From NCBI RefSeq assembly GCF_933775445.1, contig NC_065872.1:3038001-3102000 (forward strand): a DNA stretch of 64,000 bases, in the 5' to 3' direction. Shown here in pieces: positions 33,247-44,665 of the stretch; position 1 is the stretch's first letter; each line of letters starts with the position of its first letter. Origin of the DNA: Argentina anserina (Eukaryota; Streptophyta; Magnoliopsida; Rosales; Rosaceae). The position numbers and the translations under genes were made by a program. The notes under the pieces are model-generated. The model did no database searches, was not told the DNA's origin, and worked only from the letters and a program-made list of their open reading frames with translations.

Positions 33247-35159
33247 TTATAGTGCCATCTCAGCCTGCAGAGCAGCCAGTTCCTCTTCTTCGGCAGTACG
33301 CTTCTGTGGAACAGGACGTGTTGGTTGCCTTCCTGCTGGGACCTGCACTGGAGCTGCAGGAGCTGTAGTTGCAGGCTGGAGAAGTTGTTCTTCCAACTCG
33401 GCACCTTCCAGCTCTTCAAGTTCTGCTTCCAGTTCATCCTGCGACATAAAGATTGTCTCAACATCTGAAGAGATGCTAATTGAATACAACACACAAACAA
33501 TATGTCCCTTTCAGGGATAAATGAAAGGCATAAGATGATAAAAACCTCATCAAAATCAGCAGCTGAACCCAGTGGAGTAGACAAAGCTTCCTGTATCTGT
33601 TTCATGTTCTCAGTCTGCTCATTAATCTCATCCATGGTCTTGTCCACGTCATCTATGTTCCTGCATATGTAATCCATTTTGTTGTCAGTAAAACCTATAA
33701 TTCTAAAATCAAGTTAATTTACTAGCTTCTGGTAAGGAGTTAAAAGCTAGGGTAGACAATGTCATATAAATAAAGAGATCCATACGATTAGCAGGATTTT
33801 TGTTCTTCCATTTACATATGTAAGAGGTACGTTTCCAATAAGACTATTATCAAGTTCAGATGTTGATTAACCGTCGATCACACAATAGGATTTACTTTCA
33901 GCTATAAGAATCTGAATGAGTAGATTAAAGCGTAAAGTTCAGCATACTATCAAAGCCAAATTTTGAATGAGCAAATATGATTAAATAAACAAAATAGAGG
34001 CTACATACGTTGCTTTTTGCATTGCCTTCATGGCAGCTGCTCCGGTTCTCAAGGCATCCACAGTTTCAGTAGTGGCTTTTGCACCTTCTAGCATTATCAT
34101 CTGCAAAAAACAACACATGTTCTATGTCAATACAACAAAACTATATCCATCAAGAACCAAAAGTTCAAATAATATAAACTCATCAAGAGATGACTGAGAG
34201 AAAGCATAGTTTCAATTTCCAACATCACCTGATCATGGATTCGCAGTTGGAAGTTTCCAAGCTGCTCTATTTGCTGTTCGTACAGCTTCTTCCTCTTCAA
34301 ACATTGTATAGCAGCTGCAAACAAAAAAAGAGCACAAGTGAGTCGGTCACATATGACTAGAATTTGAGAAGTTACAGAATAGACATCTAAAATTTGACTC
34401 CAAATATATAGTCCTTCTCAATGATCCAAAACTTAACAGACACAATCTAGAAAGGTCATAGTAACATCATTTGCACATTACATCAACCTAAGAACTAGTA
34501 TGTTAGATTGCATAGCATTAATTTCAGGCCCAAACAAGATTTAGGCACTGAATACAACATTAACATCATAAGACAGTCTCCATCAATATACAAACTTTCT
34601 TTAGAGTAGCGAAAAATGTGTTTAAGACTAACAATTAGTAATTTAAACTTCGATTATAATGTAGAGAAATCAGGAACCAGTCGACGCTAACAAGTGTAGC
34701 ATAAATTACTGAGCTCAAAATCAAGCGTGAAATGTAAAAAAGAAACATCAACAAGAAGGTTTACGCAGCACGCATACATCTTTTATTCTTGGCTCTGCTG
34801 AATTCCTTGGCCCTATCAACTTCGCCGGCAGCCTTCTTCTGTAGCACCTTCTCCTTCTTCTCAAGCATTTCAAGCGTCTGCACGATTACAAAAACAGAAT
34901 CACAATCCAATCTCACTCCGAAAATCGGCACGAAAATTAATCACTCCACAATCCACATACAATTCTTCACTCCAACCACACAATCCGATCGCATCAACAA
35001 TCCAAATTGCATCAATCAAAGCCTACACTAGCAAATCCCAATCGAAACTCAGACCGAAAAATCGAAGAAGAAAAGAGATGATCGTACCTCATTTAGCTTG
35101 TCTAAGGTGGTGAGAGCGCTGGACTCCGTTTTCGGTTTTCCGAATAGCCTGGTAAACAT
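33247..35159 (-). CDS. ESCRT-III subunit SNF7/VPS32 (CHMP4)
   Basis: Six exons (35159-35088, 34877-34778, 34314-34229, 34100-34009, 33660-33546, 33438-33247) encode 218 residues. It starts MFTRLFGKPK, with basic helices (LEMLEKKEKVLQKKAAGEVD, QCLKRKKLYEQQIEQLGNFQ), the MNEINEQTENMKQIQEAL-type acidic helix (here DEINEQTENMKQ) and a C-terminal acidic tail (DELEAELEELEGAELEEQLL, RTAEEEELAALQAEMAL) that holds MIM and ALIX-binding elements in the family. SNF7 polymerises on endosomal membranes and cuts vesicles into multivesicular bodies. A TTAGGGTTTAG telo-box lies in the leader near 35381. Intact. Confidence 0.93.
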
Positions 35160-35908
35160 GGTTGCTTATCTCCGATTACCGACTCCGCTCAATCGTTCTG
35201 CAACCAAAACTTCAACGCGGGATGAGAAAACCTAACCCGATAATCAGTTCCGGCAAATCAAAGATCGAGTAGAAATTAAATTGAAATAAAAGAGAGAGAG
35301 ATAAGGCTGGTGATCGGCGCGTGTGTAGGAATCGGTACCTGGGGATTTGCGGCGAGGTTGAGGAAAGAGGGGGGATCGGATTAGGGTTTAGAAGAGAAGA
35401 GAGGTAAGGATCCGGCGAGATGAAGCCCCCCAATTGTTCGCCGCTTAAAATTTGGGGGAGAAAATTAGAATTGAAATTATGATTGGGGATGGATTTCTTA
35501 GCCGTGTTGCGCTGGAGAGAAGGAGAATGGAAGCTGCTGTTTTGCCTGTTCTGATATTTTTGTCCCTGATTGGAGTAGTGAGTTTCCACGTGGCGGATGA
35601 TGGGCGTGTGGGTCCCAGTCTGGCACAACAAGACTGGTGCTCTGCGTCGCGTGGGATTATTGGTACGTCGGCGGAAGGGATTATATACGACGTTGTATTT
35701 CTCTTACTTATAATGATCATTTATATCAATTGTATGCCCTTTTATATTGTTGGTCAAGAAATGGCAAATCCAATAATATGTGCGATAATCAAGTTGGAAA
35801 ACAAGGAAACAATTACGTCATAAATAGATTGAGTGATATATTAATGAAGTAACTTCAAGAAACACATTTAACATAAAATCATAGTGTTACAAGGCTAGCT
35901 TAGCTTAG
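35160..35908. other. SNF7 leader/promoter and intergenic DNA
   Basis: Leader-like DNA with a possible intron up to about 35410, then intergenic sequence. No further gene. Confidence 0.45.
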
Positions 35909-36205
35909 CTAGGGTTTTTCTATTTTCACATGCATGGAATATCCACAACGACAAACCGGACATGAGTCTTATAGTTCTCAAGCTAGCATCGCACACTCAT
36001 CGTCTTCCTCATACTCTCTCAAACAAAGAACACACTCTATGCCGTGAAATTTGATGTCTTCGATATCTTGTCGGTGATGAAATACTTTGTAAAATTCATC
36101 CCTTTCAACTTCCAGCAGCTTCTGCTACTTTTCTAGTTCTTGTTCTAATTGTGGTGGATTATTTGTTGTTGGCAGCGTGCTGGTATCAATATCATGGATG
36201 ATTTC
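35909..36205 (-). pseudogene. Relic of a RING-finger protein gene
   Basis: Read on the minus strand, one frame gives an acidic N-terminal piece (LEQELEK), VERDEFYKVFHHRQDIEDIK, then GIECVLCLREYEEDD and later SCPVCRCGYS. The first Cys pair and the last CPVC pair of a RING-H2 domain are in the right order, but the middle (H2 and its surroundings) is deleted and three stop codons interrupt the frame. It was probably an ATL-like or related E3 ligase. Confidence 0.65.
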
Positions 36206-36267
36206 ATCATTAATTCCATAACATATAACTTTGAAACATGTCTCCAAAACTAAGATACAAACAATTA

Positions 36268-36774
36268 GAGCAAGTTCACCGGTTGAAAATTTGATGACTC
36301 AGGTTATCAGCCACGTAGGCATGATAACCTAGGTCTTCACATTTCATCACCCACACAAATTTACACTCACTCAATTTTAATCTAACCGGTGATATAATAC
36401 CCAATATTACCCATTTTTTAAATATTTTTATAAAACATATATCTATATGAAAAAAATCATGAAATAAATAAGATAATAATATGAAAAATTACCAATGGGC
36501 AAAAACAAATTATAACAAACCTTTTGGTAGAAATAATATTCTTGGTTTAGCATAATTTTTTCAATATTTACATAATTTAAAGTCATATAAACCATTTTTA
36601 CATTGTGTTAAATAACCTAAAAAGTATTATATACAATTAATAAAATCGTAAAAACCACATGACAACCTAGGTCATTATCCAAACTAGTAGAAGCTGCAGT
36701 GATCCATAATGACCCAGGTCACACATATAAATCAGGTCATAACCCCCACAATGACTCGACAGGCGAACTTACTC
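36268..36774. mobile_element. MITE-like element, about 507 bp
   Basis: Left end GAGCAAGTTCACCGGTTG and right end GGCGAACTTACTC are inverted, as are the inner AGGTTATCA..CACGTAGG and CATGACAACCTAGGTCATT-like blocks. The interior is very AT-rich and non-coding. The target duplication is unclear. Confidence 0.6.
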
Positions 36775-37700
36775 TAAGAATCAGAAAACAATAATTAATA
36801 TATGCATGACACTAACACCGCGATCGACATCGTATAACTTAATCAAATATTAAGTAATTCTTTGAGCTCGAGCTCGAGATAGAAAATAGTGAATGACTAA
36901 GCTTCTCACTTATGAAACCAGTTGATATGCATAGGAAACTAATGCACGGGTTGCTAATATATAGTTTCTGATATTTAGTTTTCTACATAGTTACAATGTA
37001 GGAAATCCAATTTCTCTATGTAATTTGGATTATGACGTACTTGCTAGTATGCAGGGCATGTATCCTATACGTGACACTCTTAGTCATTAAAAATAATTTA
37101 TATTCATGGCTCATCGTGTATTTATATAATTTTCTTTAATATATGCCTTTTAAACGGTATGCTGTTTAGGTACTTAAGCCTCGAGTATCTCCAACAGTTC
37201 CTATAAAACCTAAATAATCTCTATTATAGAGGAAAAACATCAATTTTTAACTAAAACAGCTTCTATAAACCGTTATTTATAATAATAAAAATGAGAAGAG
37301 AGAAACAAAATCTCAACCAATATTTAAAAATTATTTTTTACCAAAATAAATTCACTTTTTGTCCTAAAAATAATAAAAAAAATTTATCTAGTATTTATAT
37401 AAATTATAACATTATAAGAAATTAATTTAATTTAATTTTCATTTAATTTTATTTTTTAAAAAATATTGTATTTAATTTTATATAATAGAATAGATTAGCT
37501 GTCGAAGCCTTTTTTTTATATATAGAAATTTGATATTTTCATTATTTATAATATAGAATTTTAAGAAGAACCGTTTTAATAACCCGCACGTGTTCCTGTT
37601 TTTACGTTAAAACTAGTGCCTGTCCCATTCTGATTCTGATCATATCACATTTCCTCAACTCCTTCCGATCTTCTCCAATTCAACTCTAAACTTGATATCA
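36775..37700. other. AT-rich intergenic DNA with MITE-like termini
   Basis: A TATCTCCAACAGTTCCTATAA motif at about 37188 resembles the common CTCCAACAG end of plant MITEs; the other end is not clear. The promoter of the hydrolase lies in the last part. Confidence 0.4.
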
Positions 37701-40531
37701 ATGTCTTCCCCCAAATGGGTCTCTTTGATTTTCATAGTCTCTATGTTTACGCCACTACCCATTTCCTCAAACCAATCTGTGAGCCCAGAACTGGAGCTGG
37801 CTCAAATCCCAGGTATGTTTCTTGAACACGCCAAAAGAACCGAGCTTTTTGATCGGATGGTGAGTTTCAGAAGGAGAATCCATGAAAACCCAGAGCTCTG
37901 TTACGAGGAATTTGAAACCAGTAAGGTTATTAGAGATGAACTTGACCGGTTGGGGATCACTTACAGATACCCTGTGGCTGAAACCGGCGTTGTTGGCCTC
38001 GTTGGGACTGGTGGGCCGCCCTTTGTTGCAATCAGAGCTGACATGGATGCTCTGGCTATGCAGGTTTTAGTCACAAGTGTCAAGCTTTTTGAGTTTCTGA
38101 TATGTTTTTTAGTACACGTTTGAAGCTTTTTTACTTACTGTTGCTTGTTATTGTCAACTGGTCAGTGTTGTAGACAGTTGAGATTGTGTTTTCTACTGTT
38201 GGTTTTGAGGTTCGTATAGATTGAAGTAATTGATGAAAAGTGTTTGCTTACTGTATTTGGTGACTGTGGCAGGAGAGTGTGGAGTGGGAGCACAAGAGTA
38301 AAGTTCCAGGGAAGATGCATGGATGTGGACATGATGCTCATGTTGCCATGCTTCTTGGAGCTGCTAGTTTACTTCAAGGGTTTCGCCACAAATTACAGGT
38401 CTCCTTCCGGGTCTGGATTCAATTGAATACATGCATTTTATGTAGAAGATTGGTTTCCATGTAAAGTTGTTTTTTTTTCGGATGGTCTGAATGTTTGTTT
38501 TACTAGCTAACTTCGTTGGTTGAACTAGTTCATATGTTCAATTTGAACTTTAATGCTATATATATCAGATATGAGTTTGAAAGTACTAGCTTTATAATTG
38601 TCAGGTTTGTAAAATTCCAGTGTATGAGCATATGGAGGTTAGTTTAGGGAGATTGTTAGGCTTTGTGTCTGTTACATCAAGATCCTGGTCTAGCTGTTTA
38701 CCCGAAGTCTATACCAAGTTACCAACCCGTTATATCATCTATGTGCCTGTGAGTAACTTTTAACTCTCTGTTATACTAAAGATCAATAGGAAATGACCTC
38801 TCACAGTGAAATTAACAGACTTTTAGAGTTCATAATGGAACTGCAATTTGATGTGGCCAGCCATAACAGTTAGTATACTGTACTTTGCGCATTCTCTAAG
38901 TAAGCTGCTTGGCTAATAAGTATGACACTTGAACAATGTCAAGGATTATATCTTATTTTTTCTTGAAGAAAGCTCTTTAAGTTGTTTCTTGTTTTCATAT
39001 AGGGGACTGTTCTTCTTGTTTTCCAACCAGCTGAAGAAGGAGGCGCAGGAGCAAAGAAAATGATAGAGGAAGGGGTGTTGGAGCATGTCAGTGCCATCTT
39101 TGGATTGCATGTTGCTTCTGAGCACCCCATTGGTTCAGTGGCCTCCAGGCCTGGCCCTATTTTGGCTGCCAGTGGATTTTTTGAAGCAGTAATAAGTGGG
39201 AAGGGGGGTCATGCTGCAATTCCGCAACACTCAATAGATCCAATCTTGGCTGCTTCCAATGTTATTGTTAGTCTGCAACATATTGTTTCACGTGAAGCTG
39301 ATCCCTTAGATTCACAGGTTTGCTTGTGTTGTCTCTAATTCCTTTTAGGCCACTGGCAAGTCTCTATTCCCCTTCTATTGCAACTTGATTCAAATACATG
39401 TATATGTAGTTCATGTGTGATAGTGTTAGTCTAAAGCATCTTGTTTCACTTTGCAAGTAGTATGTGGAATCTTAATTCCCTTAATTTCTTCATGTGTGTG
39501 GGGTAATGGTAATATACAGAACAAACATAAAACCAGTATTCAATGTAGATCAGTGTCTTTGGGATGCTTTTATCATATTTATGTTATCATATAGACTTTC
39601 CAACTTTTTAAATTTAATCACTTGAGTAAAAGTTCTCCCGAGATCGAGTTTTCCTTCTCTAATATAGAATGCAATGAAAGATAATTCAATTTCCTGCCAC
39701 CCTAAGCCTGAAGCGTGCTATATGTCAATGAAGGAAACAGGCAGTACTTTTATCCAAGCTACTGTCACTTATATGCTTCTGAGGGCCCTCTTTGCCAGCA
39801 GAGCTCTATTTATGCTGTATCCATCCAGTTACATGAAAGAATATCTTGCAGGTTGTGACTGTTGGAAAATTCCAAGGAGGTGGTGCATTTAATGTTATTC
39901 CAGATTCCGTCACAGTTGGTGGTACCTTCAGGGCATTTTCAAAGGATAGCTTTATCCAACTTAAGCAAAGGATTGAAGAGGTATGCTTTTCTGCAACATC
40001 CTGGGTGCTGATTTTGAGAATATTATGTGTTTATATAATTTCCATTATAGATTATCTCTCAGAAATGTTAATCTATACAACATGAGTTAGCAGGTCATTA
40101 CTAGACAAGCCAGTGTTCAGAGGTGCAATGCGACTGTCTCGTTCAATGAAATCGCGCAGCCCTTTTACCCTGCAACTGTAAATGACAAAGATCTGCATGA
40201 GTACTTCCAGAAAGTTGCGGGTGATTTGCTGGGCCCTCAGAATGTATTTGAGAAGCAACCACTGATGGGGGCAGAAGATTTCTCATTCTATCAAGAAGTC
40301 ATTCCAGGGTACTTCTTCTTTCTTGGTATGAAGAATGACACTCAAGGACAGTTGAAACCAATGCATTCACCATATTTCAGAGTAAATGAAGATGTGCTTC
40401 CATATGGAGCTGCATTCCATGCATCACTTGCCACCAGGTACCTCCTCGAAAACCAACCGGTATCTACTTCAATGTCAGACAAAAAGACAGAATCTACCTC
40501 AATGAAGGGGAACTCTCATGATGAACTCTGA
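37701..40531 (+). CDS. IAA-amino acid hydrolase (ILR1-like, M20 amidohydrolase) with HDEL
   Basis: Five exons (37701-38063, 38273-38398, 39003-39317, 39852-39980, 40094-40531) encode 456 residues. A signal peptide ([15 protein letters not shown]) is followed by [15 protein letters not shown], the metal-site motifs [30 protein letters not shown], a SGKGGHAA dimer-domain motif and GAEDFSFYQ. The Cys/His/Glu/His ligands of the two-metal centre are all present. The enzyme releases free auxin (or jasmonate) from amino-acid conjugates. The C-terminal HDEL retains it in the ER lumen, where several relatives act. The start at 37701 places the signal peptide directly at the N-terminus. Confidence 0.94.
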
Positions 40532-41791
40532 AATGAAAGGATGATTAGGGTCGATAGAAAAGGTTCTTCTCTCGTGTAAAATGATTTTGATTCGCATTTT
40601 CCAGCTGTAAAACTGAGTGATATAAATAATTTCAGCTAACTGGTTGATGTTATAACTTATAAGTGATTATATAGGAACTATCATCACTTTAAGGCCTAAA
40701 AGTTGAGGAATGATTTTGTAACTTTGTTACAATATTGCAACTTCAGTGTACAGTAGTCTGTCCTGAAATATCACCAACGATCTCTGTTTTAGGATCGCTC
40801 GTGTACAAGTCCAGTGCATTACTAAACTTGTTATTCTAATCTGTAGTGAAGTTAGGGAATGGAACGGTAGAATAAATTTGCAATCTGTTCATTGTGTTGT
40901 GATATTAAGTGAATTTGTAATCTCTTCATTATGTTGTGACGTTATTGAATCTCTCCAAGCTGATGCATCAAGCAGTAAATATTTACCGTGGAATGAGGTT
41001 CGTACATACATTAATTTGATCTGATGTTTTGTGTCAGTCTTCATTCAAGGAGATCGAGGTCTAGTTATTCATATGCCTGCATATGTTAATATGATCTGAT
41101 GTTGTGTTTTAGTCTTCCCTCCCACCAGCAAATTTTACTGCATTTTCTAGGACTAGAAAGACATACACTACTGTCGTTGCAACTAGACCAACTAACAAGC
41201 AGCAACTTAAATTATTTGAAAAGAATATGTGATTACCCTTACCCTTCATTATCTCCCTCACACAACTCCTGTAGAATATCGCATCTGAATATGCTTAAGA
41301 AGGGGAGACTACAGATAATTATCGTATCAAATTGCAAATTATTGTGTTGTGAGCAGAAAGTATCACCAACTGACATTGCTATAAGCACTCAATAACTCAC
41401 ATAATGTAAGTTGAAAAGACGAGAGACCCTGTAATATATGAAAATTTGGATCACCAGTCCTTGCCAGTGCCCTCCCACCACTCAATAATTCCGGATAGGT
41501 CATACTTAGAAGGACCTTAAGTTTTCAAGTCATACTTGGAAGGATCTTAAGCTTTCAGTAGCCAAGAGCCCAAGACTGAAAGAGATGATTGGGAACTAAT
41601 GATCATACATCTAAAATTTAAGAGTTCAAAACAACAAAAAGATAACTGATCAAAGGGAGAAAAACATTAGCTGATTTCTTGAAATAAATCATTAACTCAC
41701 TCCATGACAATTACATAAGAGATACCACATGAAGGCAACAGAATAACAAAATTACACCAAGCATTTCAGTTCATACTTATGGAAAAAAAAA
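40532..41791. other. Intergenic
   Basis: 3' UTR of the hydrolase and AT-rich DNA. Near 41640 a GATCAAAGGGAGAAAAACATT block resembles repeats at 44650. No gene seen. Confidence 0.45.
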
Positions 41792-43151
41792 CTATAAAAT
41801 GCCACTACCATCTAATTTAGCTGCTGCAAACTCTTTACTCAAAGTGTTAAGAACTTCGGCTGTTGGCTTGAGGAATTCACACTCATCAATGTCAGCTTGA
41901 AGAATCTCCAAACCCTTCTCCATTGTGGCAGCATCACAAAACTCAAGTACCCTTATAGTGGTACTTGAGCTGCGAAGCACTCCGAATACATGAAATGCAA
42001 CCAAACCACCTAACTTACTAGCACCCAACTTGCTTTCAATTTTTGACCTCAGATCTCTTTCACCTTCAACACTATAATGCACACCCTTAGTGACACATAG
42101 CAGATTACTCATCAAATATTGTTCAAAATAGATATGAGAAGTGGCAAGAATTTGCATGACGTGTGAGATAGAATAGAATACAATCTGACATCCCTTGTGG
42201 AAAACCGCACCAATTACGATCCCAGCGGTCGATGAGTCGCGAATACTAGACAACGTTCGCCAAGCACAAAAGATTCTTCTTATCTGTGGGAAACTTGTTA
42301 TCTTTCATTAGAGGATCCACAAATTCAGACACATATTCCTCTCCTGATCCCACTGCAGCTACCCAATTTTTTGTTTGGATCACAGTTACCTCATTTGCAA
42401 CATGAATAACCACAGGTCCAATTGCATCAAAGCCACAAAAGAATGAGTTAACCCGGAAGCGCTGACCCTTGTTGATCGGATTCTCCCTCCAAGCAGCAAC
42501 ATGTTCTTCACACAGTCTTGACTTTGTGGATATCATCATCCGCTCTGAGTGCTGGTTTAACCTTAATTTGTTACTGAAGGATCAAGCAGCGACGACACGC
42601 CACATGATGCCATAAGAATGAAATCGTTGATTTTGATCAATTTGTTATAGTCTCCAGAAAGAATAAGTCCCTCCAAAAGTTTGTCTCCGATCATTAAGAT
42701 TTTTTCCTTGGTCAAGACCCCCAGCTTGAACCTGCAGATTAATTGGAGTATCAAGAAGTCAGCATATAGAATTCATCCATCTTAAAAGACACACATGGAA
42801 GAATTCAACAACTTGCAGTTTCGCGTAGATAGATAACAAAGACCTATTAGCTTAAATTAGCAGTATGCCTGAGATAGCAAAGACATATTAGAACTAAGAA
42901 CGAATGAACTTACCTCTGGGTCCTGTCCTAAAGAGTTTTGGAAGATACACGGCTCATCATAGCCGTGATATGAAGTCCAGCCAGCTGCTTCCTTTGCAGA
43001 ATTCCCACATTGCGAACCAACTGGTCCATGAAACAAAACCACAAACAAGGTTAAAACCCCAGAACCTACGAGTGAAAAATGAATGGTAAAAAAGTCAAAA
43101 TACCTGGTCGGAGTATGCTGCTGCTGCTGCCGACATTGAGAAACCCTGCAT
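41792..43151 (-). pseudogene. Proteasome beta-subunit-like gene, decayed or highly divergent
   Basis: Minus-strand pieces: a short exon with MSAAAAAYSDQ (43151-43104), an exon 43020-42914 (GYDEPCIFQNSLGQ), then from about 42740 GVLTKEKILMIGDKLLEGLI and LIKINDFILMASCG, then FFCGFDAIGPVVIHV and NWVAAVGSGEEYVSEF, then IRDSSTAGIVIGAV. This order matches the Ntn fold of proteasome beta subunits (TxxxGD, ASxGxxxD, GGxD, AxGSG, RDxxTG). The pieces sit in different frames at 42590-42540 and 42240, and the catalytic N-terminal Thr and usual Lys are not seen. About 100 extra residues follow. I call it a pseudogene, with doubt. Confidence 0.5.
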
Positions 43152-44366
43152 GCGCGTCTGTTTTCAAACTAATGCCCAAAACAATACACGTCCAGTTATT
43201 TTTTATAGAAAAAAGTATAAATAAACAATCGCTTCGCCCAATTTCGCAGAATAGAGAAAAACCTAGAAATCACAATTCGACGACAGACATGGCTTCCATA
43301 ACCGCTGAGCAATCGTGAAATCAAATCGCCCAATGGTCCTAAAATCGAATCGCTCAAGGGTATGCTCTTCTTTAAATCGTTGACAACAAATCATTCATTA
43401 GATGCATGTGTGTTGATTAGTATGAATGATAGCTCTTCTTTTTTCGTTGGCCATTAGATGTATGCGCGTTGATTATTATGATGGTATCAATCATTAGCTC
43501 ACAGTACTATTACCACAAACAAACAGGTGGCAAGGTACCTGCTGCTGCTGCTGAGCCTTCACGAGAAGAAGAACCAATTAGCACCAAGCCGGACGAGGAT
43601 CCATCTTCCAACAAGGGTATGCTTTGTTTGTTTCTTTGGTTGAGATTTTATTTTCGTTTTAGAGAGTGATTAGCACTGAAATTGAAGTTATCAAAACAGA
43701 TGCATGCCTGCTTTAATTAAACCTTGTTTTTTTTTTTGTACCTGATTGGATCCACAATCAAGTAACTAACAATGTTATAATGAAACTGCAGGCACCAGAG
43801 GGAGGGAACTACATGGTATGGCTCTCTTTTACCTCAAGTCCTTTTCCTCCCTCTATGGCTAATGCTGTAATGCATTATTTTTGATACTTCAGTAGTATAT
43901 TACACTCTAATTTTGAATGTCATTTGTTCTTCTCCTTCTTTTATTTTTTTAGATTATTTTGTGGATCATGTTCTTAGTATCCCCCTTCCTGATTTCCATG
44001 AAATACCGGCCCCAGGTATGCTTTTAATATTTAGTTTCTATCACCTGGACTTTGCTTCTGGTTCAATTCCCGGCTCATTTTCTGATGTTTTGTGCCTTTC
44101 CAATTGCAGTTTTTAAGGAGGGTAGGAATCTCATTATGTCCTCTTCATCCTCCTAAGAAGGGTACGTGTATGCACCATTTGATTGAACTTGCAGTAAATT
44201 AATTACAGTAAAAATACTCTGCTCCTTTTCTCATGTTTGTTTTTCACCTTTCCAATTGCAGACGGTAAGGTTCGAGGAATGCCCCTATTTTGTTCTGAAG
44301 AGCCCAATTGATCCTCCTAAAGAAGATAGTGACTCATGTTCCAGGCATCGCCGTATAGACGTTCAT
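43152..44366 (+). other. Exon-like open pieces, unassigned
   Basis: Several short open stretches with good splice signals follow each other: GGKVPAAAAEPSREEEPISTK (43527-43616), GTRGRELH near 43791, DYFVDHVLSIPLPDFHEIPAP (43952-44013), and VRFEECPYFVLKSPIDPPKE (about 44265-44330). I recognise no family and cannot find a convincing start. They could be a small real gene or a relic. Confidence 0.25.
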
Positions 44367-44665
44367 GGATATTGCTTGTCAAGTGGTGCATCTTATTTTT
44401 ATATTGTTGGTTAATGTAATTGTCATCTATAACTGAGACATCAATACTGACTGTGTTCTAAGGATTTGAAATTACATACTCTGATAATAAGACATGTTTC
44501 TAGTTCATGTCATTGTTATCCTACTTTTCATGTCAAGCAAGGATAACATGAAAACATCCTATACCACTCTATGGCTCCGGCTCTGGCTCCAACATTAGCT
44601 ATCAGAACAACTTTGTTTTTCTTCTGAACTAACAATTAGTGTCACTAATCAAAGAGGGAAAGCAT
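44367..44665 (+). repeat. Copy of a dispersed repeat also found at 62637-63650
   Basis: GATATTGCTTGT, AGTGGTGCATCTTAT, ATTGTTGGTTAATGTAATTG and later AACATCCTATACC, CAAAACAACTTTGTT-like and AGTGTCACTAAT blocks recur in the same order at 62637-63650, where a hAT MITE interrupts them. Confidence 0.75.

Noticed and set aside
36258..36795. AAACAATTA on both sides of the MITE at 36.3 kb as a 9-bp target duplication
   Set aside because: The right copy lies about 10 bp beyond the inverted terminus, so the match is probably chance in AT-rich DNA.
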